A DNA stretch of 64,000 nt from Ceratothoa steindachneri (Eukaryota; Arthropoda; Malacostraca; Isopoda; Cymothoidae). Positions 1 through 11,523 of the stretch are shown piece by piece. A model generated the notes under the pieces. That model was given only the letters and a program-made list of their open reading frames with translations. It was not told the DNA's origin and did not search any database. The stretch is from NCBI GenBank assembly GCA_963969495.1, contig OZ018329.1:146876502-146940501 (forward strand), written 5' to 3'. The translations under genes were made by a program, and so were the position numbers. Within the stretch, counting starts at the first letter, position 1; the number at the start of each line of letters is the position of its first letter.

Positions 1-1251
1 CTACCGACCTATCAGTCTGACTTTGATAGTCGGTAAACTTATGGAAAGCATCATAGTGGAGAAAATGACGTCGCATTTAGAGTTAAACTTGCTACTGAGG
101 ATTTCCCAGCACGGCTTCCGAAGGCAACGGTCATGCCTGACGAACCCTGTAGAATTCTTCCACTTCGTCTTCAGTGAGCACAATCGGGACAATGCGGTGA
201 ATGTGGTGTACTTAGACTTTCAGAAAGTCTTTGATAAAGTACCACACCGCCGCCTTCTCGGAAAGTGCGAGCGCTGGAATAGACGGAAAAGTAGATGGCT
301 AGATAGAGAACTGGCTAAGTGGCAGACGGCAAAGGGTGGTGGTGAATGGACGGGCTTCTGAGTGGGTGCCCGTTACTAGTGGGGTGCCTCAAGGTTCTGT
401 ACTGGGACCACTACTATTTATCATCTACGTCAACGATATGGATGGTGACATGGTTGCCAAGATTTCTAAATTTGCCGACGATACCAAGCTTGGTATGAAC
501 GTTGCAAAGGATGCAAATACTGCCCGCCTGCAGGAAGATCTTCGGAAGATTGGGGAGTGGTCGGACACGTGGAAAATGCCTTTTAACGTGGGGAAATGCA
601 AAGTAATGCATATCGGCCACCGAAACCCCAAATATCAGTACATCCTTAAGGGCACTGCTCTTGATTCGAGTGACTCTGAGAAGGACTTGGGTGTAACTAT
701 CACTAGTGACCTTAAGTTCTCGAAACAGTGCATCGAGGCAGAGAAGAAAGCCCAAAGGATGATAGGCTACATAAAGCGCCAGTTTTAATATCGAAACAAG
801 GAGATTGTACTGTGTTTGTACAACCCACTTATCCGACTGCACCTGGAGTATGCCGTACAATTTTGGAGTCCTTCGTTTCGAAAGGATATCGCAAGGTTGA
901 AACGCGTACAAGCCAGGGCAACCAAGCTGATTCCCTCTATCCGACATACAAGTTATGAGGATAGACTAAGGGAATTAGATCTGTTCTCGCTGGAAACCCG
1001 TAGACTGCGTGGTCAGCTCATCTAAGTTTCCAAAATACTTCGAGGGTTCGACAATGTTGAATACTGGGATATTTTCACACTGAGTGAGAACAGAACGCGC
1101 AATCACGGCTTCAAACTTGAACTGAAGCGTTACAACCGCTATCTGTTGCTAAATTTTTTCACTTACAGTATCTGCGGGGAGTGGAACGCACTTCTAGTGG
1201 AAGTTCTCAACAGTGAATCTGTTGACCAGTTCAGGTCTCTCTCTCCTTTTT
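1..1251 (+). pseudogene. CR1 RT unit 1 (5' truncated by window edge)
   Basis: Begins inside the NYRPISL region. An N-terminal RT segment (23-361) covers the GFR and YLDFQKVFDKVPH motifs. A one-base deletion near 259 relative to the other units shifts the frame, and the palm block resumes in another frame from 336 (GVPQGSVLGP, then FADD near 467-480). The thumb-like region stops at 786-788 after KRQF and resumes at 816. A stop follows GQLI at about 1025, where the final unit has GQLIEVFK. It cannot make one continuous reverse transcriptase. Confidence 0.85.
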
Positions 1252-2878
1252 GAGGAATGAGGAGGGAACATTAAAGCACTCAGCTGCAGAAAATGCTAGC
1301 CTCCTCAACGACTACTTCGCTTCAGTGTTTACTGAAGATTGTGGTCCCATCCCCCAGCAAACGGATTTCTACTCGGGCGAAAAGCTGGAGGATATGGACC
1401 TCACCGAAGGAGAAATAGAAAAGAAGATCACTGACCTAATGACGAATAAGTCACCTGTCCCGGATGGGTTTCCACCTAAAGTGTTAAAAGAAGTGCGCGA
1501 TCAAGTTTCACGACCTCTGAGCGTAATCCTCAACATGTCAATCCGGAACGAAAGCGTTCCTAGAGACTGGCGTGAAGTGGAGGTGACTCCTATATTCAAG
1601 AAAGGAAACCGTAGCCAACCGTCGAACTACCGACCTATCAGTCTGACTTTGATAGTCGGTAAACTCATGGAAAGCATCATAGTGGAGAAAATGACGTCGC
1701 ATTTAGAGTTAAACTTGCTACTGAGGATTTCCCAGCACGGCTTCCGAAGGCAACGGTCATGCCTGACGAACCCTGTAGAATTCTTCCACCTTGTCTTCAG
1801 TGAGCACAATCGGGACAATGCGGTGAATGTGGTGTACTTAGACTTTCAGAAAGTCTTTGATAAAGTACCACACCGCCGCCTTCTCCGGAAAGTGCGAGCG
1901 CTGGAATAGACGGAAAAGTAGATGGCTAGATAGAGAACTGGCTAAGTGGCAGACGGCAAAGGGTGGTGGTGAATGGACGGGCTTCTGAGTGGGTGCCCGT
2001 TACTAGTGGGGTGCCTCAAGGTTCTGTCCTGGGACCACTACTATTTATCATCTACGTCAACGATATGGATGGTGACATGGTTGCCAAGATTTTTAAATTT
2101 GCCGACGATACCAAACTTGGTATGAACGTTGCAAAGGATGCAAATACTGCCCGCCTGCAGGAAGATCTTCGGAAGATTGGGGAGTGGTCGGACACGTGGA
2201 AAATGCCTTTCAACGTGGGGAAATGCAAAGTAATGCATATCGGCCACCGAAACCCCAAATATCAGTACATCCTTAAGGGCACTGCTCTTGATTCGAGTGA
2301 CACTGAGAAGGACTTGGGTGTAACTATCACTAGTGACCTCAAGTTCTCGAAACAGTGCATCGAGGCAGAGAAGAAAGCCCAAAGGATGATAGGCTACATA
2401 AAGCGCCAGTTTTAATATCGAAACAAGGAGATTGTACTGTGTTTGTACAACCCACTTATCCGACTGCACCTGGAGTATGCCGTACAATTTTGGAGTCCTT
2501 CGTTTCGAAAGGATATCGCAAGGTTGAAACGCGTACAAGCCAGGGCAACCAAGCTGATTCCCTCTATCCGACATACAAGTTATGAGGATAGACTAAGGGA
2601 ATTAGATCTGTTCTCGCTGGAAACCCGTAGACTGCGTGGTCAGCTCATCTAAGTTTCCAAAATACTTCGAGGGTTCGACAATGTTGAATACTGGGATATT
2701 TTCACACTGAGTGAGAACAGAACGCGCAATCACGGCTTCAAACTTGAACTGAAGCGTTACAACCGCTATCTGTTGCTAAATTTTTTCACTTACAGTATCT
2801 GCGGGGAGTGGAACGCACTTCTAGTGGAAGTTCTCAACAGTGAATCTGTTGACCAGTTCAGGTCTCTCTCTCCTTTTT
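1252..2878 (+). pseudogene. CR1 RT unit 2
   Basis: The N-terminal RT part reads from 1250 to 1909 (219 aa): a region before the fingers, then NYRPISL, the GFRRQRSC motif and YLDFQKVFDKVPH. It ends at a TAG created by loss of one G in GCGCTGGAATAG (unit 5 has GCGCTGGGAATAG). The palm with FADD reads from 1963 to 2415 and the C-terminal part from 2443 to 2652. The breaks are the same as in units 1 and 3, so they predate the amplification. Confidence 0.88.
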
Positions 2879-4506
2879 GAGGAATGAGGAGGGAACATTA
2901 AAGCACTCAGCTGCAGAAAATGCTAGCCTCCTCAACGACTACTTCGCTTCAGTGTTTACTGAAGATTGTGGTCCCATCCCCCAGCAAACGGATTTCTACT
3001 CGGGCGAAAAGCTGGAGGATATGGACCTCACCGAAGGAGAAATAGAAAAGAAGATCACTGACCTAATGACGAATAAGTCACCTGTCCCGGATGGGTTTCC
3101 ACCTAAAGTGTTAAAAGAAGTGCGCGATCAAGTTTCACGACCTCTGAGCGTAATCCTCAACATGTCAATCCGGAACGAAAGCGTTCCTAGAGACTGGCGT
3201 GAAGTGGAGGTGACTCCTATATTCAAGAAAGGAAACCGTAGCCAACCGTCGAACTACCGACCTATCAGTCTGACTTTGATAGTCGGTAAACTCATGGAAA
3301 GCATCATAGTGGAGAAAATGACGTCGCATTTAGAGTTAAACTTGCTACTGAGGATTTCCCAGCACGGCTTCCGAAGGCAACGGTCATGCCTGACGAACCC
3401 TGTAGAATTCTTCCACCTTGTCTTCAGTGAGCACAATCGGGACAATGCGGTGAATGTGGTGTACTTAGACTTTCAGAAAGTCTTTGATAAAGTACCACAC
3501 CGCCGCCTTCTCCGGAAAGTGCGAGCGCTGGAATAGACGGAAAAGTAGATGGCTAGATAGAGAACTGGCTAAGTGGCAGACGGCAAAGGGTGGTGGTGAA
3601 TGGACGGGCTTCTGAGTGGGTGCCCGTTACTAGTGGGGTGCCTCAAGGTTCTGTCCTGGGACCACTACTATTTATCATCTACGTCAACGATATGGATGGT
3701 GACATGGTTGCCAAGATTTTTAAATTTGCCGACGATACCAAACTTGGTATGAACGTTGCAAAGGATGCAAATACTGCCCGCCTGCAGGAAGATCTTCGGA
3801 AGATTGGGGAGTGGTCGGACACGTGGAAAATGCCTTTCAACGTGGGGAAATGCAAAGTAATGCATATCGGCCACCGAAACCCCAAATATCAGTACATCCT
3901 TAAGGGCACTGCTCTTGATTCGAGTGACACTGAGAAGGACTTGGGTGTAACTATCACTAGTGACCTCAAGTTCTCGAAACAGTGCATCGAGGCAGAGAAG
4001 AAAGCCCAAAGGATGATAGGCTACATAAAGCGCCAGTTTTAATATCGAAACAAGGAGATTGTACTGTGTTTGTACAACCCACTTATCCGACTGCACCTGG
4101 AGTATGCCGTACAATTTTGGAGTCCTTCGTTTCGAAAGGATATCGCAAGGTTGAAACGCGTACAAGCCAGGGCAACCAAGCTGATTCCCTCTATCCGACA
4201 TACAAGTTATGAGGATAGACTAAGGGAATTAGATCTGTTCTCGCTGGAAACCCGTAGACTGCGTGGTCAGCTCATCTAAGTTTCCAAAATACTTCGAGGG
4301 TTCGACAATGTTGAATACTGGGATATTTTCACACTGAGTGAGAACAGAACGCGCAATCACGGCTTCAAACTTGAACTGAAGCGTTACAACCGCTATCTGT
4401 TGCTAAATTTTTTCACTTACAGTATCTGCGGTAAGTGGAACGCACTTCTAGTGGAAGTTCTCAACAGTGAATCTGTTGACCAGTTCAAGTCTCTCTCTCT
4501 TTTTTT
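2879..4506 (+). pseudogene. CR1 RT unit 3 (twin of unit 2)
   Basis: All predicted peptides match unit 2 residue for residue (2877-3536, 3590-4042, 4070-4279), and by eye the DNA is the same apart from the right junction, where the (CT)n stretch is longer and CGGGGAG reads CGGTAAG. Such identity between neighbours means either a very recent duplication, gene conversion or an assembly artefact. It has the same inactivating frameshift after the FDKVPH motif and the same stops at KRQF and GQLI. Confidence 0.88.
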
Positions 4507-6134
4507 GAGGAATGAGGAGGGAACATTAAAGCACTCAGCTGCAGAAAATGCTAACCTCCTCAACGACTACTTCGCTTCAGTGTTTACTGAAGATTGTGGT
4601 CCCATCCCCCAGCAAACGGATTTCTACTCGGGCGAAAAGCTGGAGGATATGGACCTCACCGAAGGAGAAATAGAAAAGAAGATTACTGACCTAATGACGA
4701 ATAAGTCACCTGTCCCGGATGGGTTTCCACCTAAAGTGTTAAAAGAAGTGCGCGATCAAGTGTCACGACACCTGACCGTAATCCTCAACATGTCAATCCG
4801 GAACGAAAGCGTTCCTAGAGACTGGCGTGAAGTGGAGGTGACTCCTATATTCAAGAAAGGAAACCGTAGCCAACCGTCGAACTACCGACCTATCAGTCTG
4901 ACTTTGATAGTCGGTAAACTCATGGAAAGCATCATAGTGGAGAAAATGACGTCGCATTTAGAGTTAAACTTGCTACTGAGGATTTCCCAGCACGGCTTCC
5001 GAAGGCAACGGTCATGCCTGACGAACCCTGTAGAATTCTTCCACTTCGTCTTCAGTGAGCACAATCGGGACAAGGCGGTGAATGTGGTGTACTTAGACTT
5101 TCAGAAAGCCTTTAATAAAGTACCACACCGCCGCCTTCTCCGGAAAGCGCGAGCGCTGGAATAGACGGAAAAGTAGATGGCTAGATAGAGAACTGGCTAA
5201 GTGGCAGACGGCAAAGGGTGGTGGTGAATGGACGGGCTTCTGAGTGGGTGCCCGTTACTAGTGGGGTGCCTCAAGGTTCTTTCCTGGGACCACTACTATT
5301 TATCATCTACGTCAACGATATGGATGGTGACATGGTTGCCAAGATTTCTAAATTTGCCGACGATACCAAGCTTGGTATGAACGTTGCGAAGGATGCAAAT
5401 ACTGCCCGCCTGCAGGAAGATCTTCGGAAGATTGGGGAGTGGTCGGACACGTGGCAAATGCCTTTTAACGTGAACAAATCCAAAGTGATGCATATCGGCC
5501 ACTGAAACCCCCAATCTCAGTATATCCTTAAGGGCACTGCTATTGAATCCACCGACACTGAGAAGGACTTGGGTGTAACTATCACTAGTGACCTCAAGTT
5601 CTCGAAACAGTGCATCGAGGCAGAGAAGAAAGCCCAAAGGATGATAGGCTACATAAAGCGCCAGTTTGGATACCTTAACAAGAAGATAGTACTTTGTCTG
5701 TACAACTCCCTCGTTCGGCCGCACCTGGAGTATGCCGTACAATTTTGGAGTCCTTCGTTTCGAAAGGATATCGCAAGGTTGGAACGCGTAAAAACCAGCG
5801 CAACCAAGCTGATTCCCTCTATCCGACATACAAGTTATGAGGATAGACTAAGGGAATTAGATCTGTTCTCGCTGGAAACCCGTAGACTGCGTGGTCAGCT
5901 CATCTAAGTTTCCAAAATACTTCGAGGGTTCGACAATGTTGAATACTGGGATATTTTTACACTGAGTGAGAACAGAACGCGCAATCACGGCTTCAAACTT
6001 GAACTGAAGCGTTACAACCGCTATCTGTTCCTAAATTTTTTCACTTACAGTATCTGCGGTAAGTGGAACGCACTTCTAGTGGAAGTTCTCAACAGTGAAT
6101 CTGTTGACCAGTTCAAGTCTCTCTCTCTCTTTTT
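4507..6134 (+). pseudogene. CR1 RT unit 4, in-frame fused to the tail of unit 3
   Basis: An open frame runs from 4400, inside the tail of unit 3, across the (CT)n junction to 5164, so the C-terminal peptide of one unit is fused in frame to the N-terminal RT region of the next (254 aa). The palm block reads 5218-5505 and ends early at a stop after HIGH. Unlike units 1-3 this copy keeps the GYLNKK region open (5569-5907), which shows that the shared KRQF stop is not in every unit. The frameshift at RALE-stop is still present. Confidence 0.86.
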
Positions 6135-7490
6135 GAGGAATGAGGAGGGAACATTAAAGCACTCAGCTGCAGAAAATGCTAACCTCCTCAACGACTACTT
6201 CGCTTCAGTCTCTACTGAAGATTGTGGTCCTATCCCCCAGCAAACGGATTTCTACTCGGGCGAAAAGCTGGAGGATATGGACCTCACCGAAGGAGAAATA
6301 GAAAAGAAGATCACTGACCTAATGACGACTAAGTCACCTGTCCCGAATGGGTTTCCACCTAAAGTGTTAAAAGAAGTGCGCGATCAAGTGTCACGACACC
6401 TGAGCGTAATCTTCAACATGTCAATCCGGAACGAAAGCGTTCCTAGAGACTGGCGTGAAGTGGAGGTGACTCCTATATTCAAGAAAGGAAACCGTAGCCA
6501 ACCGTCGAACTACCGACCTATCAGTCTGACTTTGATAGTCGGTAAACTCATGGAAAGCATCATAGTGGAGAAAATGACGTCGCATTTAGAGTTAAACTTG
6601 CTACTGAGGATTTCCCAGCACGGCTTCCGAAGGCAACGGTCATGCCTGACGAACCCTGTAGAATTCTTCCACTTCGTTTTCAGTGAGCACGATCGGGACA
6701 AGGCGGTGAATGTGGTGTACTTAGACTTTCAGAAAGCCTTTGATAAAGTACCACACCGCCGCCTTCTCCGGAAAGTGCGAGCGCTGGGAATAGACGGAAA
6801 AGTAGATGGCTAGATAGAGAACTGGCTAAGTGGCAGACGGCAAAGGGTGGTGGTGAATGGACGGGCTTCTGAGTGGGTGCCCGTTACTAGTGGGGTGCCT
6901 CAAGGTTCTGACCTGGGACCACTACTATTTATCATCTACGTCAACGATATGGATGGTGACATGGTTGCCAAGATTTCTAAATTTGCCGACGATACCAAGC
7001 TTGGTATGAACGTTGCAAAGGATGCAAATACTGCCCGCCTGCAGGAAGATCTTCGGAAGATTGGGGAGTGGTCGGACACGTGGCAAATGTCTTTCAACGT
7101 GGGGAAATGCAAAGTGATGCATATCGGCCACCGAAACATCCAATCTCAGTATATCCTTAAGGGCACTGCTATTGAATCCACCGACACTAAGAAGGACTTG
7201 AGTGTAACAATCACTAGTGACCTCAAGTTTTTGAAACAGTGCATTGAGGCGGAGAAAAAGGCCCAAAGGATGCTAGGCTACATAAAGCGCCAGTTTTAAT
7301 ATCGAAACAAGGAGATTGTACTGTGTTTGTACAACCCACTTATCCGACTGCACCTGGAGTATGCCGTACAATTTTGGAGTCCTTCATTTTGAAAGGACAT
7401 CGCGAGATTGGAACGCGTACAAGCCAGGGCAACTAAGCTGATTCCCTCTATCAGACATAGATTAAGGAAATTAGATATATTCTCGTTGGA
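6135..7490 (+). pseudogene. CR1 RT unit 5
   Basis: An open frame from 6079 to 6813 again bridges the junction. This copy has the extra G that restores RALGIDGK, but then meets TAG in the VDG-stop-IENWLSGRR context, where other CR1 elements have Trp. The palm reads 6847-7299 with FADD intact. The KRQF stop recurs at 7299, followed by a TGA inside the SPSF-stop-KDI region near 7390. The unit breaks off near 7490, where it jumps to the NYRPISL region of another copy. Confidence 0.86.
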
Positions 7491-8295
7491 AACCGTCGAA
7501 CTACCGACCTATCAGTCTGACTTTGATAGTCGGTAAACTCATGGAAACCATCATAGTGGAGAAAATGACGTCGCATTTAGAGTTAAACTTGCTACTGAGG
7601 ATTTCCCAGCACGGCTTCCGAAGGCAACGGTCATGCCTGACGAACCCTGTAGAATTCTTCCACTTCGTCTTCAGTGAGAACAATCGGGACAATCGGGAAG
7701 CAGCATTGAGGCGGAGAAAAAGGCCCAAAGGATGCTAGGCTACATAAAGCGCCAGTTTTAATATCGAAACAAGGAGATTGTACTGTGTTTGTACAACCCA
7801 CTTATCCGACTGCACCTGGAGTATGCCGTACAATTTTGGAGTCCTTCATTTCGAAAGGACATCGCGAGATTGGAACGCGTACAAGCCAGGGCAACCAAAC
7901 TGATTCCCTCTATCAGACATAGATTAAGGAAATTAGATATATTCTCGTTGGAAACCCTTAGACTGCGTGGTCAGCTCATCGAAGTTTTCAAAATACTTCG
8001 AGGGTTCGACAATGTTGACTACAGGGATATTTTCACATTTGCTTCGTGCAGAACAAGAAATCACGGCTTTAAACTTGAACTGAAACGTTACCACCGCGAT
8101 ATGTGTGGAAAAATTTTCATCTACAGTATATGCGGTAGTTGGAACGCACTTTCAGTGGAAGTTGTCAGCAGTGAATCTGTTGACCAGTTCAAGTCAAGAC
8201 TTAGACAGGGTCTTGAAAAGTGTACGTTTATGGACGTAAAGCATTTGAGCAGAGATGTGCCCACTCGACTGCTAGTCCAAAGGTACCCTCTTTGA
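7491..8295 (+). pseudogene. Rearranged CR1 copy 6 with the natural C-terminus
   Basis: 7491-7690 repeats the NYRPISL to SEN(N)RDN segment, then jumps over the rest of the RT domain to the end of the palm at about 7699 (GAGGCGGAGAAAAAGG). The C-terminal part is open from 7789 to 8295 (168 aa), with LRGQLIEVFKIL, TRNHGFKLEL, SWNALSVEVV and a terminal segment ending in a TGA at 8293-8295. It is the only copy that keeps the normal reading through GQLIEVFK, so it marks the real 3' end of the ancestral LINE. Confidence 0.82.
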
Positions 8296-8355
8296 ATAGA
8301 CCGTACGGTCTTTTAGGGTACTTTCTTTTTTTTGTTACTCCTTCTTACTCCTTCT

Positions 8356-8420
<65 letters not shown>
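8296..8420 (+). repeat. CR1 3' tail with (TC)n microsatellite
   Basis: After the stop codon come about 40 bp of short 3' UTR, two CTTCTTACTC repeats and an almost pure (TC)n run from about 8359 to 8419. CR1-clade LINEs usually end in short tandem repeats and not poly-A. The unit junctions upstream also contain short (CT)n stretches, which may be where the copies joined. Confidence 0.75.
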
Positions 8421-8552
8421 ACCGCTCAGAAACACATGAGAAAGAGTGGTTGTTCTCACGAAGGCATTTTTTTCATTTTAGGAGCCCATCTGGCGACAGC
8501 CTACTAGGGCAAAAGTCGCCGTACTCACACTACAGCCTAATACTTAACTAGA

Positions 8553-9520
8553 TTAAAAAATAAGTATCAATATGTAAATAACAAATAACAAAGGTAAAGA
8601 ATGAACAAAGGCTAAGACACAAGCTAAAAAATATAACAAAAAAACAACAAACAAAACAAAACAAGATAAGCAAAAAAGCAACAAGAAGGAAGCGCGCTCC
8701 GGCGTCGAAGATAGACCCGCCTCCCCCCTGCGCAGTATCATGCGACCTACAACACAGTTAAATAAAGTGGAGGTGGCCAGACTCCTCCAAAAAGTCATAT
8801 ATTCCGCAAGTCTGTGTACATGAACCCGTCTCATCCTGGTATCAGGATGAGTGGAACATTCGACAAGAATGTGCCGAACACTCTGGAGGACAATGCAGTC
8901 ATCACAGTCGGGTGCAGGAGAACGCTCCATCAAATGGCGGTGCGTCCCGCGAGTGTGTCCAATTCGGAGACGACAGAAAGCAGCCTGAAGTCGTCGCGTC
9001 ATTGGGGGGTAGGCCCATGGAAACAGTCACGGCGCAATGGCACGCAAATTTAAGTTTCCCTCGGCCGTCTCCATCTTCTTTCGCCGGATTCCTGCCATGT
9101 AATCAGTGTGAAGAAGAGCGAAACGATGGTCTGGTCGCACAGTCCAGGCGGAGTCTTTGGCGCCCTCATTCCTCACAATTCCCACACGTCCATGAACCCA
9201 GCAAAAAATATTCTCGACATCCGACCAGCTCGCCGAAACCGTGGCGTCACGGATTCCGCGAACCAAGGGATGTGGAGATTTCAGGACGCTTTGTGAGTCG
9301 CTACAGATCCCAATCCGGTCTCCGAACCGGCCACGACGCGTTATCTCCTCTCATGAGAGTAATGCCGAAAGTGATCCAAAGCTCTTCACAACGAACTCTC
9401 TTCAGCCCTCTTTTCAGGATACTCATGCCCACTAAAATGATCTTGTTACCACCCCATGTTGCCTCCCTAACGACTATTCCCATGTTTTTAAAAGAGATTG
9501 AGTATTTCGCGCTCCCCACC
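8553..9520 (-). pseudogene. 3' end of an RNase H-bearing LINE (Jockey/I-type)
   Basis: Three overlapping minus-strand fragments in different frames. 9519-9301 covers the start of an RNase H domain. 9266-9027 has its last part (FCWVHGRVGI, then NEGAKDSA, like the WVPGHxGIxGNExAD motif) followed by LLHTDY. 9002-8553 has the C-terminal CRLRIGHTRGTH and CDDCIVLQSVRHILVEC zinc-like motif. The order RNase H then Cys/His motif is that of Jockey/I-group LINEs. Frame changes between the pieces make it dead. A low-complexity A-rich stretch at 8550-8690 is probably the 3' UTR. The reverse transcriptase body is not visible upstream. Confidence 0.75.
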
Positions 9521-9639
9521 GAACCAAAAATACTGTCCTACATTCAAAATACTTTTAGGTCAAGACCGCCAAATTTAAATCTTTCTTCTCTTTCTTCCTA
9601 TAAGTTACCAATTTATAGCGAGGTAACTAGTTTATAGCA

Positions 9640-10038
9640 GCACGTTGCCAATTTCACCAGTTTACGGTGGATTGGATACCAGTTTATATGAATGGGGTTT
9701 ATTTGACTCCAAAAATAATTCTTCAAGGTTATTCTTATTGTTAACTGGGTTTACCGAAGGTTTTCCGGGTAATCGAAGTAAAGAAGGACTTTGAGAAAGG
9801 TCGTGGCAAAAATATATTTTTATTCTAATAAGGGCCTATAAAAGCGGCAAGCGGCACTTCACGAAGTACTTTGTGGTCGACCAGCAGGTTTCGTTATTCA
9901 ACGCGAAGTATTGAATTCTGGAGCGACAAGACTTAGGTGAATTAAAAGGGGTTCCGTAACGCTATGATGAGAACGAATTGATCTTAATGTTTTAACTGAA
10001 TTGAACTTCTCCTTTTCCATAATAATAATAATGCTCAT
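9640..10038. other. Unassigned stretch with a TATA-like box
   Basis: No coding region recognised. CCTATAAAAGCGGC at about 9835-9848 resembles a pol II core promoter and may belong to an old LTR. Short AAT repeats end just before the TGTCGCG start of the next LTR. Confidence 0.35.
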
Positions 10039-11219
10039 TGTCGCGTTACAACAACTCTATGCCATACACTACTCCTATATTATGTGGGGGGAGAGGGAAC
10101 TTAATCACTTACTGCAACGCGAACCGTTGAAGGACTGTTCGCAGGGATTAACGACCGACTAAGAGGTCACACTTGAGGCTTTGGGTTTCAAATCCTTAAT
10201 AATCAAACAGAGTGCATAAATGGTTGGCGAGATTTACTTGAATAGGCCGAGAGTATCGTTCAAGGTTAGTTAAAGATGAAACAACAAAAATATAATTTAA
10301 TTTACACAGATCGAAATAAGAATAATAATAGGCAAAGGAGAATTATTTAAATTGAAATAATCTGTTGATAATTATTATGAGGAGGGATTCTCAAATGGAA
10401 TTAATTGATTAATGTAACTAAGCTCAGATCAAAAGGAGAACTTGATAATATTATTAATGGAGAGGGTTAAAGTCTTACGGGCCGATGACTTCGAGGAAGG
10501 TCCTTCTTGCGATGAGGCGAGTGAGGAACGATCCGATGAGTCAAGTGGGGCACGATCCGAATGAGGCAGGTGAGGCATGATCCGAATCAACTTTACGATG
10601 AAGATAGCCAAACTTCAAAGATGATTTTCGACGGAGAATGTGGGAATTCTCGTAATTCCACTGAAAGAGGAATCTTCTTTCCTCAAAGGTAATCGATGGT
10701 AATTTTATTGGGTTCGATTAAACAAATGGAGACTGTTGCTCAAATTCAAAGGCCTGCAGTTCACAGAAGTTACCAATTGACTTGGATAGAATCATGGCTG
10801 AAGAAGTCTGCTGTCTAACGAACGCTCACGGGACGAGACGATAAGAACGGCCTTGATGTGCGGGGTGGACTCCTCGAACTACATAATAGCCCGAGTATCT
10901 GTATGCCCGATTCTGGAGGGAAAGGGTGAATTTGAAGAAAGAAGTCACAAACTCCAGAAATTTTAATCCCGAGGCGGAGTCGATTCATCATTTAGCAGCA
11001 AGGGGCGAGACAGATCGGCTCTTTCCCCACCCGTCACCGGGGGAGGGGGGAGGAAGCTTGGAAAGAGTTCGCGGGATTGGGAAATATTTTCCCAACGTGC
11101 TCAGGAGTCGAAAATTCGAGAATGTTCGAACAGGAAATGACGTCGTCCATGGCGTGATGCCATAGTACGTGGTCTCCGATAAATTGTGGAGGGGGGGGGT
11201 CAAAGATTGTTCTTTTACA
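10039..11219 (-). repeat. Long terminal repeat of a gypsy-class element (3' LTR by orientation)
   Basis: The block starts TGTCGCG and ends TTTTACA, so it has the TG...CA ends of an LTR. Next to the right end lies CCCATCCCTTCC, which on the minus strand is a purine tract (GGAAGGGATGGG) immediately before TGTAAAAG. The same arrangement (purine tract then TGTAAAAGAAC) is seen at the 3' LTR of the intact element at 19881-25333, which suggests related families. A partner LTR for this copy was not found. Confidence 0.6.
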
Positions 11220-11523
11220 CCCATCCCTTCCATACGATGGAACTATTCTGAGAGAGAGGGAAGAACAAGGGACATCGCAAATTTGGATAGGAGGAATTAT
11301 TATTAAGGCGACAGCCAAATAAAAAAAAACGGGGGACCTGACCTGTATTAGACAAAAAGCCTATGATATTTATCTGAGCAAAAATTAATGAAAATGGGGA
11401 GACGAAAAGAAATTACATTTAAATTAAGGAACAAAATTAGAACTTTGTCTAAAAGGGTAGTGGAACAACAACACACACACAAATAACACTATATTAACTA
11501 AGTATCTACAGGGACCATAGATA
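11220..11523 (-). other. Gypsy internal sequence next to the 3' LTR
   Basis: Non-coding, AT-rich. The sequence CTACAGGGA just before the mariner (about 11508) resembles CCTACAGGGAGATAC at about 21491 in element 1, consistent with homologous internal DNA split by the mariner. Confidence 0.45.

Larger units (their letters stand above)
1..8300 (+). repeat. Tandem array of CR1-type LINE reverse transcriptase units
   Basis: Five to six head-to-tail copies of one segment with a period of 1,627-1,629 bp; the start of the palm block recurs at 336, 1963, 3590, 5218 and 6847. Each unit runs from the N-terminal RT region (NYRPISL motif), through the palm with FADD, to a C-terminal stretch ending near SESVDQF, and then restarts with the next N-terminal region. 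The second and third units look identical or nearly so; the others differ by scattered substitutions and small indels. The domain style (GVPQGSVLGP, FADDTKLG, EKDLGVTI) is that of the CR1 clade. Only the last copy carries the natural C-terminus and 3' tail. The array runs off the left edge of the window. Confidence 0.9.

Noticed and set aside
414..947. 177-aa minus-strand frame repeated in the LINE array
   Set aside because: Antisense shadow of the RT palm; it recurs only because the unit recurs.
8220..8507. 95-aa frame with a Ser-Leu repeat
   Set aside because: Translation of the (TC)n microsatellite.
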